A DNA stretch of 64,000 bases from positions 372,001-436,000 of the forward strand of contig JANEZZ010000463.1 of assembly GCA_026122225.1 (NCBI GenBank). The letters are read 5' to 3'. The notes beneath the pieces are model-generated. The model worked only from the letters and a program-made list of their open reading frames with translations, made no database searches and was not told the DNA's origin. This document shows positions 10,143 through 21,447 of this stretch, one piece after another. This stretch comes from Heloderma charlesbogerti. Taxonomy: Eukaryota; Chordata; Lepidosauria; Squamata; Helodermatidae. The position numbers were made by a program, and so were the translations under genes. The first letter of the stretch is position 1. The number at the start of each line of letters is the position of its first letter.

Positions 10143-12520
10143 CCTGTTCCTGACTTGTGTGGTGGATAACTTCCTCCTACAGAAAGTAGAGGAAGGAACT
10201 AGAGGATCGGCTATCCTTGACTTGATCCTAACCAACAGAGATGACTTAGTGGATCAAGTAGCAGTTACAGGAACTCTGGGGGAAAGCGACCATGTTGTAC
10301 TTAAGTTCTTGGTTCTAAGGGAAGCAAAAGCAGAGTTTAGTCAAATGCATACCCTGGATTTAAGGAAAGCTGATTTTCATAAACTCAGAACAATGACCAC
10401 TAAGGTCCCATGGCAAGCAACGCTAACGAGAAAAGGAGTCCAAGATGGGTGGGAGCTTTTAAAAAAGGAAATTCTCAAGGCACAATCACAAGCAATTCCA
10501 ACAAGAAGAAAAGGTGGAAGACAACAGAAGAAGCCAATGTGGCTTCACAAAAAGCTTAGGGATGACCTGAAAACAAAAAAGGACACATATAGGAAGTGGA
10601 AAGAAGGCCAAGTAACAAAGGAAGAGTACAGGCAGGTAGCACAGAATTGCAGGGACGGCGTCAGGAAGGCTAAAGCTGAGAACGAGCTGAGGTTAGCAAG
10701 GGATGCTAAAAACAACAAAAAGGCTTTCTTCAGCTACGTGCATAGTAAAAGGCAGAGGAAAGAAATGGTTGTTCAGCTATTAAATAAGGATGGCAAAATG
10801 ATAACAGATGACAAAGAAAAGGCAGAGGTACTCAATTCCTACTTTGGCTCAGTCTTCTCCCAAAAGAGGGTCTATGATCCCCCTGGCAAAGGTGAAGTAC
10901 AGGCTGAAGGGGCAGGATTGCAGCTTGAGATCGATAGGCATATGGTCAAGGAACACTTAATTACTTTCAATGAGTTCAAATCTCATTGGGCCAGATGAAC
11001 TGCATCCTAGAGTCATAAAGGAACTGGCAGAAGAACTCTCAGAACCGCTATCTATTCTCTTTGAGAAATCCTGGAGGATGGGAGAAGTGCCAGATGACTG
11101 GAGGAGGGCTAACGTTGTCCCTATCTTCAAAAAGGGTAAAAAGGAGGAACCTGGGAACTACAGACCAGTCAGTCTGACATCCATCCCTGGGAAAATTCTG
11201 GAGCAGATCATAAAGCAATCCATCTGGAAGCACCTTGACAACAATGCCGTGATTACTCGAAGCCAACATGGATTTGTCAAAAACAAGTCCTGCCAGACAA
11301 ATCTCATCTCATTTTTTGATCAAGTAACCTCCCTTGTAGACCGTGGGAATGCTGTAGACATCATATACCTCAACTTCAGCAAAGCTTTCGACAAAGTGCC
11401 CCATGATATCCTGATGAGCAAACTAGCTCAAAGTGGGCTAGATGAAACAACGATCCGGTGGATCCACAGTTGGCTACAGAATCAGACTCAAAGAGTGCTT
11501 ATCAATGGGACCTTCTCAAACTGGGGAGAGGTAACAAGTGGGGTACCGCAGGGCTCAGTCCTGGGCCCAGTGCTCTTCAACATTTTTATTAATGACTTGG
11601 AGGAGGAGGTGCAGGGAATGCTGATCAAATTTGCAGATGACACAAAATTGGGAGGGATAGCTAATACTTTGGAAGACAGAAACAAAATTCAAAGTGATCA
11701 GGATAGACTGGAACGCTGGGCAGAAAACAACAGAATGACATTTCATAGGGATAAATGCCCAGTTCTACACCTAGGAAAAAGAAACCAAATACACAGTTAC
11801 AAGATGGGGGATACGTGGCTCAACAACACTACAAGCGAGAAAAATCTTGGGAAAGTTGTCGATCACAAGCTGAATATGACCCAACAATGTGATGTGGCTG
11901 CAAAAAAGGCAAATGCTCTTTTGGGCTGCATTCATAGAAGCATAGCTTCCAAATCACGGGAAGTACTAGTTCCCCTCTACTCAGCACTGGTTAGGCCTCA
12001 TCTGGAGTACTGTGTCCAGTTCTGGGCACCATATTTTAAGAAGGATGCAGACAAGCTGGAGAGGGTTCAGAGGAGGGCAACAAAGATGATCAGGGGACTG
12101 GAAACAAAGCCCTATGAAGAGAGACTGAAAGAACTGGGGATGTTTAGCCTTGAGAAGAGAAGACTGAGGGGAGATATGATAGCACTCTTCAAGTACTTGA
12201 AAGGTTGTCACAGAGAAGAAGGCCAGGATCTCTTCTTGATCATCCCAGAGTGCAGGACACGGAATAATGGGCTCAAGTTACAGGAAGCCAGATTCCGGCT
12301 GAACATCAGGAAAAAATTCCTGACTGTTAGAGCGATATGACAGTGGAACCAATTACCTAGGGAGATGGTGGGCTCCCCCACACTGGAGGCATTCAAGACG
12401 AGGCTGGACAGCCATCTGTCAGGGATGCTCTGACTTGGATTCCTGCATTGAGCAGGGGGTTGGATTCGATGGCCTTGTAGGCCCCTTCCAGCCCTACTCT
12501 TCTATGATTCTATGATTCTA
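10143..12520 (+). mobile_element. CR1 LINE, 5' truncated, with intact 3' end
   Basis: The copy starts within the endonuclease C-terminus and runs through the reverse transcriptase to a 3' UTR (GGGGGTTGGATTCGATGGCC) that ends in tandem TCTATGAT units at 12501-12520, the CR1 hallmark. It lies inside the hAT-like element, so it inserted later than that element or its L2 host. It is well preserved, with only one frameshift and one premature stop noticed. Confidence 0.9.
10150..12433 (+). pseudogene. CR1 ORF2 (reverse transcriptase), nearly intact
   Basis: The first part (to 10998) reads VVDNFLLQKVEEGTRGSAIL and LDLILTNRDDLVDQV, the end of the endonuclease, then a basic linker (KKPMWLHKKLRDDLKTKK). 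A frameshift near 10970-10985 moves the reading to a second frame, which carries PDELHPRVIKELAEELSEPL, GNYRPVSLTSIPGKILEQII, LNFSKAFDKVPHDIL, GVPQGSVLGPVLFNIFIND and the catalytic FADDTKLGG at about 11629-11655. The C-terminal block KLERVQRRATKMIRGLE follows. A TGA at 12338-12340 stands where a CGA (Arg) would be expected, consistent with CpG decay; beyond it QWNQLPREMVGSPTLEAFK continues to a stop at 12431-12433. The protein would act in target-primed reverse transcription; as it stands it is split. Confidence 0.88.
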
Positions 12521-12797
12521 GGTCATGTAGTCTCCTGGGAGTCCAAAAAGAGCTGTTGGGCTGGAGAAGAGCCCTGGGCTCCTACAAGTGCAGGGGGTGT
12601 TTAAAAAAAAAGAAAGACAGAACACCCCTCAGCCACCACCTACACTTAAAAGGGTAAGGTGAAATTCTGTCCTCCTCCCCAAAGAGAAAATTATTCGAAA
12701 TTCTCACATCTCCCAGCCTCTTTCACCGAACTTTTCGTTTCCCTCCAGCCCTCCATGAAATGCCAAAAACAGAATAAAAATTTTCAGCACAGCACTA
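12521..12797 (-). repeat. right inverted arm of the hAT-like element
   Basis: It is the inverted partner of 9600-9885. It ends with CAGCACAGCACTA at 12797 and borders the target duplication GTTTGTAT. Confidence 0.7.
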
Positions 12798-12928
12798 GTT
12801 TGTATGTTTGTAGCTAAACTGTTTTTATATTATGCACAATACTGTATTTTTAAGGTTTTTAATCTTTGTAAACCACCCAAAGAGCTTTAACTATTGGGTT
12901 GTACAGAAATGTATTAAATGAAATGAAA
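12798..12928 (+). mobile_element. 3' terminus of the interrupted L2
   Basis: GTAAACCACCCAAAGAGC and TTAACTATTGGGTTGTACAG, then a TATTAAATGAAATGAA tail, form the standard 3' end of L2 in this genome. It completes the copy that stops at 9599. Confidence 0.8.
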
Positions 12929-14756
12929 ACTCTGGGCTGTTACAGAAAATATTTTGTGACAGTATTTTCTTTGATAAAAGAAAAGTTCTAGGCTAATGAA
13001 TTGCAATGAATCTGAAGTTATTTTACTCTACTCAGTCAGAAGAAACTATGGTTGTCATTCTACTAACAGAATCAGTTAGTGGTTGGCCTCTTGTTGTCTG
13101 TAGGGCAATCTAAGTTTGCTGGTGCCTGATCTGCCACTACTGTATCTTATCAAACCACTCCTTGTTCCTGGAAAGGGCAAAAGATCTCATTTTGGTGTAT
13201 CAACATTAGGAAAAGAGGGAGTTTTCTCAAGCATAAATGCCATATGCTTCTTAATCATTTCTAGGCTGTCGCAAGGACCATGGAACAGCTGTTAATCAAC
13301 AGCCCTCATATTATCTGCAGCTTTACCCTTTTCATTCTTTCAGAGTTATTAAATAACATCCCCCCCGAAATTCCAGACCCGTGTAGTTTTAAAGAGGGTT
13401 TTTTCCTTCTCTCTTGTTACTGTTATTGGACCAGAATGAGTTCTTTAGCCCCATCTAGAAACAAGGATGCATTTGTCAGGATATTTATGCTTCAGGGTGG
13501 CAATCTAGACAAGAGGCCAACCATGGATATTATATGGTATAACAGTAAACATAATAGCATTCTGATCTCACTCCAAACCAGTTTCTTTTATTTTTAAAGT
13601 CCGAACCTATATCAGCTGATGGAAACAGTTCTGTCAGTGGAACTGGGAGGGAGAGCTATTCCCCCTCCCCGCACAGCCCCCTACACGCCCTCAAAACGTA
13701 CTCCTGAGGGCTGGGAAACCCTCTGGGCAGATTTTCAAGTGGCCCAGATGGCTGCAGGGAGAGGGAGAGCAGGAGAAAGTCCTGTCACACTAGCTGATTT
13801 CTGCTAGTGTGATATTGGCTTTAACCGAGCGTTTGTGAAGGACCAGCAAATTAGAACATGAAACTGTAGTTTAAAACTGATTTGCAAACCACAAATGCTG
13901 AATGTGGTTTGCAGTTATGTCTGCGCAGAAGCCAACGGGGCATGTATGCGCCCCCACCCATTCCCTTCCACAAGTGATGGGTCCCATCTATTCCATTGCC
14001 AAGCAGGACCCACCACTGACTCAAGGGAGATTTAGCGCAGAAATGCTTGTTCCTGGAAGGTGGCAGAGCAGTGGAGGTCCCTTATGTGACCTCCACCGAC
14101 CTGCTTCCTCAGAGCTCACATAGGGAGCAGAAGCGTTTCCGCTTATTCCAGATTGTTCCAGAAGTGCTCAGTCGATGTTGCACAAGTGGCGGGGGCCGCT
14201 TGTGCAGTGGAATTGGCAGGGCTTAAGAGAATCGGCAGGGGCATAAGCGCCCTGTTGGATTCGGCCGTCTGATTCCACAAATAATGAACAAATGTTTGCC
14301 TCAATGGTGGTTGTGCTGCCTCAAGAGGCTTCTGCACCATGGAGGCAGGAGTGAACTTATGAAGCCAAGTGCTAAGCTAATGGAAAATGAAGTAGCCAGA
14401 CAAGTGACTCTAAACCACAGAAGAAGCCAGCCAAGCAACTCTAAACTACAGTTAAGAAAGCCAACAGCTTCTCAATGAGAAACTAGCAAAGGGGGCAGGG
14501 GTTTTCAGAGGTGTCACATAGCTTGATACATCAACTCAAGAGGGCAGAATAGAAACACCGTGTTTGGCATAGGGTTTGTTTATGGGCTAAAATCCCCTGT
14601 CAATTAGATCTTCTTACACTGGTTACTCCTTTGCCATGAGAGCCAAGAAGCTCATCTGTGAAACCTGATTTTGTTACCAATAAAAATTCTCACTGTTTCT
14701 GGTGTTTTGTGTCAGCTTCCCAGAATACGTTTATGCCAAAAGATCGACGTGTGACA
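12929..14756. other. non-coding, possibly an old repeat in the middle
   Basis: No gene is visible. Around 13837-14480 the sequence has repeated AAACCACA/AAACTACAG phrases and a local inverted pair near 14180-14210 (GCACAAGTGG / CCGCTTGTGC), suggesting an unrecognised MITE-like repeat. Short ORFs lack motifs. Confidence 0.4.
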
Positions 14757-14761
14757 CTACC

Positions 14762-14870
14762 CCTGCAACTCCCTGATGGGACTACAGCTCCCATCATCCA
14801 ATGGGCATGCTGTCTGAGGATGATTGAGGTTGCAGTCCAACATATCTAGGGGACACCAGGTTGGGAAAGT
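14762..14870. mobile_element. palindromic hAT-like MITE
   Basis: GATGGGACTACAGCTCCCAT at the left and GGTTGCAGTCCAACATATC plus GGGGACACCAGG at the right are the inverted arms of the family described at 4965-5095. Confidence 0.7.
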
Positions 14871-15944
14871 CTGGCTTTTAGAGACAGAGGTAATTCATTC
14901 CCAACATCACATTCACATCCTAGCCTATCCAGGGGTCTGAACAATATACATGACAACCAGTGAAGACAGTCCATTTGAAGTAACGTTTTCAGTAGTCACT
15001 CATTTTCAGTGTAAGAAATATTGCAACTACAGAGCCAGCAAGACACTGAATGGAGCTTACCATGAACACACAATAGTTAAAGGTTGGGTTTTAGGAAACA
15101 CGAGTCTAGCCGTACTATATTTTGCTACAGGTTTTTTCGAAGCTCTGTGTTGCCAATTAGTTATGCTGCATATTGCCAATTTTAAAATGCTTAGTGAAGG
15201 GAAACCTGCATAACTATTTACTAATTAACAAATGATTGTAATATGGTCAATTACCAGTGCCGACAAAGATTTTTCTTCTTGCTATGAATGAGGAATTGAA
15301 TTCCTCATCAAGCTCAGCATAATATTATTTCATTAACATTCTGGTTAATATTTGTTCCAGATACCATTTGTAAAAAGAATACATTTGTATAATTTTAACA
15401 ATTATGAACAGAAAAAAAATCCACGTATGAAACATTATTAGTTGCTAGAAATTAGTTTCCACGGAAGCCTAGAGCTACTTGTTGAGTGTATTAACACACT
15501 AATGGGAATCAGGGATGGGAACAAATTACCCCTAATAATACTTAGCGCATATATAGAACATAATGTCTTCAAATGCAGCACCAATACTAACTATTAACCT
15601 GTATAACTCCCCTTCCAGGTTGATGAGAATTACCTATAGTTAACAGCCAGGATAACGTGAAGCCAACATAGTTACAAAAGGCCACTGATTTCGAGCAGAT
15701 TCACAATGAGCATTATCATGTGGTTGGCAGCCCTGCCACATGTCTATGCCAGAAGGTTACAGGCACAAAAGATTATAGTTGCAACTACTGCCAGTCTTTT
15801 GCTGATTAACTAAAGGTAATTCTGCTACAGCACATTTTGCATAACCTGATACTGAAAAGAGCACAAGTGGTGGTCAAATCTAGATTTCAGCATACATTGT
15901 GCCCCTTTTCAGGTTTCACTTCCAGCATGAAAGTTAACACCTCC
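14871..15944. other. non-coding, nothing recognised
   Basis: AT-rich unique-looking DNA without coding motifs. Confidence 0.5.
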
Positions 15945-16022
15945 TGAAAGTACATGCTGGCTGGAAATTATGGGAGTTTCAGTCCAGCTCAGTTGGAAGG
16001 CACCAAGTTGGGGAAGGCTGGT
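15945..16022 (-). mobile_element. half copy of the palindromic MITE
   Basis: Only one arm is present: GGGAGTTTCAGTCCAGC, then GGCACCAAGTTGGGGAAGGC. The partner arm is missing. Confidence 0.5.
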
Positions 16023-16218
16023 CGAGACAAACCTCTTCACACATTTGTCAACCTGGCCATTGCCAGGGGGGTGCAGCTTCTGTGTTTGGGCTGTCATTAT
16101 TCCAGAGGATGGCATATGGTTAATTCCTGCTTCTACTCAGGATCAGCACAGAAAGGCAACAGAGCAGCTCCAAGGACACAGAACCAGAGAGGAACACCTT
16201 GGGAAAGACAGAGACTAA

Positions 16219-16282
16219 GGCTGCAATCCTATACATACTTAACAAGGAGAAATTTCTGAGTAGACATGTATTACACTGTAAC
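16219..16282 (+). mobile_element. short MITE of the GGCTGCAATCCTATAC family
   Basis: It begins with GGCTGCAATCCTATACAT and continues into TTCTGAGTAGACATGTAT, both recurrent in this window (20442, 21355, 32330, 37780). The central part is shortened. Confidence 0.6.
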
Positions 16283-16747
16283 AGCCCTTGAACACAGGTC
16301 AGCAGCAGATCCCTGGCCACACATATCCACCCCACTTAGCACTGAAAACGGTCATTCCTCGAAGTCCCACCAACCCAGTAGTTCTTGGAAGTACACGTGC
16401 ATTTGCTCCAAAAAAACCCAAAACAGCCCACATGGTTGCATTTCTATGTCCAAGAAACAGTTGGGGGATATCAAAGGACAATATATGTGTAAAGAACTGC
16501 AGCATGGAAATGCTGAAACAGATGCACTGTGAATAGCGCTGAACCCCAAAATACTTCACAGTGACATACCAACTGTGGGAGTCGTCAGACACAGGAATAA
16601 TCTCAGAGATAAAAACAGACACTTTAACACATTTCTTGTGGTATAAACATTTGTAAGCAAGAGTCTACTTCAACACATGCTCTCCTACAGGCATTTGTAA
16701 GGGGCGATGTCAACAACAAGAGCTTGGCTTTCAAACTTGCAGTCTCT

Positions 16748-16862
16748 TAAATCAAAACAGGACTCTTGTGGCACCTTGGCACCTTAAAGACTAACCCATT
16801 TATGATTGAATGAGCTTTTGTGAACGAGAGGCCACTACTCTGTCAGTTCACAGAGCACTGTG
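16748..16862 (+). repeat. dispersed amniote repeat fragment
   Basis: CAGGACTCTTGTGGCACC, TTAAAGACTAACCCATTTAT and GAGCTTTTGTGAACGAGAGG match a sequence I remember as a common dispersed reptile repeat. I cannot name its class with certainty. Confidence 0.5.
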
Positions 16863-17802
16863 AACTCTGTGTGTTATTCCATAGTTGGCAGAGATTCTAC
16901 ATATTTATTACACGAACATGGGTACAGAGAAGAAAACTGTAAACATTTGGGCATGTAGGTCATGAAATGAGATGAGGTACTATTTGCATAATTTCTAGGC
17001 AAAGCCAAACTGTATACAAGATCAGAATACTGACTGCATAATATCACTGATAATTACTGATAATACCGACTTCCTAGCTTTGCTATGCTAATATAACATA
17101 TTAGGAAATAAATGCTCATCTTGATTAAGCCCTAAATGAACAGAATCAAACTTACTGATAAAGTCTTGTTCAATAATTTCATGCGGAAGTTCCCTAACTA
17201 CCATAGTTAATTCTCAAGCAGCTCTGTCCCCATGTAAAATAAAATCTCTTTTGATATACACAGATGAAGCTATTAACATCCAATTGGGAAAAAAAAACAG
17301 AAGGTAATAAAATTGATAACAGTAATGCTCTCAGTTTTGGGATTAGCATCGTAATCTATAGTTTGTTTTTCCGGCATGCATTTCATGCATAATTTTTCTA
17401 GTTTGCTACATTGATTTTAAAAGCAGGCAGGGCTTCTGGAATGTCAGTCTGCCCTAATCTGTAGTTTGCTTCTTGTCTCTTAAAAATGGGAGTGTGTTTT
17501 GGCTGAATAAAAGTACATTTACCCCCTCCCCCAAACTCCCTCTTATTCTAGTCCTGTTCTGAATTCAATGGGGGAAAATGCTATAATCAAAGGAAACAAC
17601 GTATACAGTGTATTGATTATTTAAACTGTCTATAAACATATTTTGATCATTTTGATACTGCATATCACCCCTGTTGCTAATGCTTTTCAAAGCATCTTCA
17701 TCACCACAATAACAGCAATAACTACAGTAGTCTATAGAAGAATGTTACAAGATCAGTAGCATTTGCATAACACCAGTGGGAAAGAGGGAGGCCTATTTCG
17801 CA
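16863..17802. other. non-coding, nothing recognised
   Basis: AT-rich sequence without a coding motif or a recognised repeat. Confidence 0.5.
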
Positions 17803-18279
17803 TGTAATTTTCTCTTTCTTTAGTAATCTGGCCTCTATAGCAGTTAATATCACTGACAGTGACCCGTTTTACATGTAACAAGAAGCCATCATGGGTGAAA
17901 TTCCCTGTGGGGTTTTTCACCATAGCAGCAGCTGATATTCTGAATGTTCTGGGCCTGGTGGAGGCAGGCCTTAGCTTCTCGTTTTTGTACAAAACTGGTT
18001 GGGGAGAGGTTGACAAGCCACCCACAACCCTAATGGGTTCTAGGTGGTTTGTCAACCATCCCAACAACCCACCCTCACCAGGTTTGTACAAAACCAGAAG
18101 CTACTGCACTCACCCCACCGCGTTCCAAATATTCAAAATGGCAGCTGCCACCACAATGAAAAGCCCCATGGGGAAATTCGCCCATGTTGGCATCTTGTTA
18201 CACATAAAACAGGTCACTGTCAGTGATATTAACTGCTACAGAGGCTAGTCCAGATTACCAAAGAAAGAAAAATCAATTA
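17803..18279. mobile_element. large fold-back (MITE-like) element, about 477 bp
   Basis: Two arms of roughly 200 bp are inverted repeats. The left arm includes GCAGTTAATATCACTGACAG and GTTTTACATGTAACAAGA; the right arm carries the reverse complements (CTGTCAGTGATATTAACTGC near 18219-18238). The centre also pairs: TTGACAAGCCACCC near 18010 against GGTGGTTTGTCAACC near 18042. The ends match through a CTTTCTTT / AAAGAAAG pair. No target duplication is clear. ORFs on both strands are by-products of the palindrome. Confidence 0.8.
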
Positions 18280-19439
18280 TTTTGGAAGTTCTGACATGCT
18301 GAAAAGACTGTCACCTAATTGAAAAGAAGTGTTTCTCACTTGTCTGATATTTCACCGATTGATTGCTGTATTAAATTTACATACATTTAGGGCACTTCCA
18401 GACGAGGCTTTTATCGTGCAATCACCATGCCTCATTCACAAAATTTTACAGGGGCTCCAGACAGCAACATCTTCCCCTCAGAAGCTTTCCATATTTTCCC
18501 ACCGTGTTTTCTGTCTTTTCTCTTACTGCTAAACATCCATTAAGGAGAAAAAGACCAAATAGCTACCCAGTACCTTCTCATTAGTAACACTAGGAGCCCT
18601 CCATCAGGAAGCGCCCTTACAAAATAGGTGCCTTTTTTGATTCTCCTGAATTAAGCGGTCAGTTTCTTAAAGCATAAAGTAATTTACAACTTACAATATA
18701 AGTTACCCCTCAGCATTAGAAGACCATTTTAATAGTTTCTCTTGCATAAAATTGAGAACATGGAATGCTCTCTCAGTGTAAATACCAATGACAAAATGTC
18801 TTCAACAAAATAAACAAGTTTGAAGCAGATCCACGTATTGCAGAGGATCTTGATTTAAAAGAGCTATCGACGTTGATTTCAGTTGAGCACTGTCAGCCTC
18901 AGTTGCCTCTGCCAATGGTTTCACCCTGAAAAGTGAACTATGTGCTAGCTTGGAAAATAAATGGGAAGAAAAGGCATGTGGGTTTAAGCCTCTTCTAAAA
19001 AACAAGTCAATACATCTGTATATGTCACAAAGAAAGAGGAGGGGAGGAGTGATAGGCCTGGCCTCCTTCAAAAAATAAACTGAGGTGTGTGTCCTTAAGA
19101 TCCAAATACTGCTGGCACTAAGGGAATTACAGCAGTGGTACTTAGGGCCGCAAGCTTTCATCTATTTAATTGGTGAGATCAATCAATTAGTAATAAATTA
19201 AGACTTCCCTTCCTCATCGATTTATCCAGGGAGCCAAGAACAAGCAAGGAGTAGTAGGGTCCAGCACTGATCAGAACTCATATATGTACAGGCTCCCTCT
19301 TCCTTTGAAGCAGCAGCTAAAACAGGCTTGCAAATGAGTCCACAAAAGTTAATAGACAACCTAGCTACCCTTGTAATTTATTTGCAAGACTGAAACCTTG
19401 CCTTTGGACAAGTGTCCTTGGGGGGGGGGGGTTAAAGCA
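18280..19439. other. non-coding, nothing recognised
   Basis: No coding motif. The 119-codon minus-strand ORF at 18802-19161 has no recognisable family signature. Confidence 0.45.
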
Positions 19440-19925
19440 ATTTTAAAACCAAGAAAAAGATCCCACTAAAAGCCTGTGTGAAAAGGGTGGGCTTTGCCTA
19501 GCACCTAAGAAAGAGCAGGTACCAGGCAGGCATGTCTAGGAAGAGAATTCCAGAGTTTGAGAGCCACCACAAAAGAGCTCCTCTTTCAGGTAGCCAACCA
19601 CCTAATTTCCAAAGGTGGGGGCACAGAGAGAAGGGCTTCAAAAGATAACCTCAGCTGACAGGTTCATTTGGGAAAAATGGTCCTTCAGATATTTAAAGCC
19701 AGGCCATTTAAAGCTTTAAAAAAGCCAGAGCAAGATCTCTGAAACAAACCAGACGCCAGTGAAGTTATCATTGAGGTGATATGATCACAGTCCTTAGAAC
19801 TAGTTAATAATTGAAGTTTCTGAACACTTTCAAAGACAGTCCTACGTTCAATGTCTTACTACAGTAGTCTAACCTGGATGCTATTCATGCTGTTTGTAGC
19901 ATGAAAAAATCCAAGCACCAAGTTG
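19440..19925 (-). mobile_element. old, diverged L2-type LINE remnant
   Basis: The layout mirrors younger L2 copies in reverse: GAGAATTCCAGAGTTTGAG (W-N-S-L block), a shared GGCACAGAGAGAAGGGCTTC phrase, AAAGCCAGGCCATTTAAAGC and CAGACGCCAGTGAAG. Reading frames are destroyed. Confidence 0.55.
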
Positions 19926-20025
19926 TGTGAATCTTCCCCACTTCAAGGCTATCCTTACTTGCAACATGTAGGTGATTTACAAGTTATTACAAGCCTAACA
20001 AAAAATGGGCAGTTAAGTTGAATGG

Positions 20026-20320
20026 GTAGTATCCAATGCTAGCAATCCACCAGCTCCAAACCTGTTACACTAGTGGGAACATCCACTAGCACAGTGGGAA
20101 ACTAACGCTCGCTAGTGCAACCCAAGAAACGAGCCAAAACTACCACTTCCAGAATATAACAAGTCAGCAGAGCTTCTTTCTGCAAGCTCCACTGACCTGT
20201 CTCATTCTGGAAGCGGTAGTTTTGTCTAGTTTCCAACTGCACTAGCAAGTGCTAGTTTCCTGTTGTGCTAATGGACGTTCCTCCTAGTGCAGCAGTAGCA
20301 GCACTGGATACTGCCAACAT
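20026..20320. mobile_element. fold-back MITE with AGTATCCA ends
   Basis: The left arm (GTAGTATCCAATGCTAGCA, then AACTACCACTTCCAGAAT) and right arm (ATTCTGGAAGCGGTAGTTTT, then CAGCACTGGATACTGCC) are inverted repeats around a short loop. The fold-back at 39540-39750 shares the GGATAC end and the CACTAGCACA phrases and is probably related. Confidence 0.75.
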
Positions 20321-20441
20321 TTATAAGATGCAGGACCCAACCATTTATGACCCATTATTCATTGCACTGAAAAGCTCATCACTTCCTGTAAATAAAATTT
20401 GCAGACCAGAGGACCGCATCCTATAGCATTGAGGCTGCAAT

Positions 20442-20525
20442 CTTACACTTAATTACCCAGGACTAAGCCCCGCTGAACTCAATGGGACTTATTTTTAAGT
20501 AGACATGTATAGGATCACACTGTGA
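20442..20525. mobile_element. palindromic MITE, GGCTGCAATCCTATAC family
   Basis: GAGGCTGCAATCTTACAC at the left pairs with GTATAGGATCACACTG at the right. The centre GCTGAACTCAATGGGACTTA is the family signature. Confidence 0.75.
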
Positions 20526-21221
20526 GAATCAATATGTAAACCATCAAAAGAGACTGGAAAATTGGGAACCTAAAGTTTCTAAAATTTAAAGTGCATCCGT
20601 CTGCCAACTAACCCATGTCATGTTAGTCAACTGTTTCACTATCCCCCAAATAAGACTAATGTTGCATCACACATCTCTAATGGACGGTGCGTGAGTTAGG
20701 TGCCAACAATAGCTGTTGGAATGGTGGGCTTCTCCTATCATTGGATAACATTCTTTCTTAGCTATGTAATGTTGCACACACAGTCAAATGTTTAAAGCTG
20801 GAAGGCATATTTTAAAGTTCAAATCCACCTCTCTGATCCTAAACAAAGCCAATCATTTCTAAACTATTCCTGACATTTTAGGTAATGTTAAGAACTATTA
20901 TTGACAATACAGATTCTTTTTCCTTAAGCAGTTCACTGCTCTACTGTCCATCTATTCTTAGATACTCTTCTAAGATGGATAACCTAAATCTTTCCTTCAT
21001 CTAAGTAAAAATACAGCCTTCCATTCCAAATGGGAAAACCGAAGAGGAAAGAAAAACCCAGAAATTCCTTTCCTCACTTGTAAACTGCTTTCACTCCTTT
21101 CCTTGTATAAATAAATCCAATCTCCAGGTGAGCAAAAAAGGTTTGTTAGGTTGACTGGCTATATAAGCAAACCATTAGAATTCATAAAAAGAAACTATGC
21201 CAGAACTTATGTCTCTGAGAC

Positions 21222-21352
21222 TGTGGATTAGTGGCTACAATACTGAATTTAAGCCTTAGCATTTCTGGGTTCACACTTCATTTAGCCACAGATTCACTGG
21301 GTACCTTGTAAAAGTCACTCACAGCCTTAGTGCTCCATCTGGGAAAAGTGAT
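21222..21352 (+). mobile_element. tRNA-derived SINE, MIR/CORE-like
   Basis: GTGGATTAGTGGCTACAAT resembles a tRNA-type A box, TTTCTGGGTTCACACTT a B box, and the following CACTGGGTACCTTG...AGTCACTCACAGCC the usual SINE body. It is too diverged to assign securely. Confidence 0.4.
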
Positions 21353-21354
21353 GT

Positions 21355-21447
21355 AGACTGTAATCCTATACCCACTTACTTGCGAGTAAGCCCCACTGAA
21401 CTCAACAAGGCTAACTTCCAACTCATCATCCATAGGGTTGCACTGCA
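21355..21447. mobile_element. palindromic MITE, GGCTGCAATCCTATAC family
   Basis: GACTGTAATCCTATACCCAC and GTAAGCCCCACTGAACTCAA at the left pair with ATAGGGTTGCACTGCAAG at the right. It follows the SINE-like fragment immediately. Confidence 0.75.

Larger units (their letters stand above)
9600..12797. mobile_element. hAT-like element with long inverted ends, containing a CR1
   Basis: The left end (TAGTGTTGTGTTGAATCC at 9600) and the reverse complement of the right end (TAGTGCTGTGCTGAAAAT ending at 12797) begin an imperfect inverted repeat of about 280 bp per arm. The arms also share CTCCTTGGGGAGGGGGAC-type and TCTTCTCC-type blocks. The element sits in an L2, flanked by GTTTATAT (9592-9599) and GTTTGTAT (12798-12805), an 8 bp direct repeat with 7 matches, as expected for hAT-type insertion. 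No transposase is visible. A CR1 occupies 10143-12520. hAT assignment rests on the 8 bp duplication and is an inference. Confidence 0.7.

Noticed and set aside
17753..18248. Protein-coding ORFs of 112 and 129 codons on opposite strands
   Set aside because: They mirror each other because the region is an inverted repeat; neither has a protein family motif.
18802..19161. 119-codon minus-strand ORF as a possible gene
   Set aside because: The sequence has no recognisable domain, no CpG or splice support, and the composition of the surrounding non-coding DNA.
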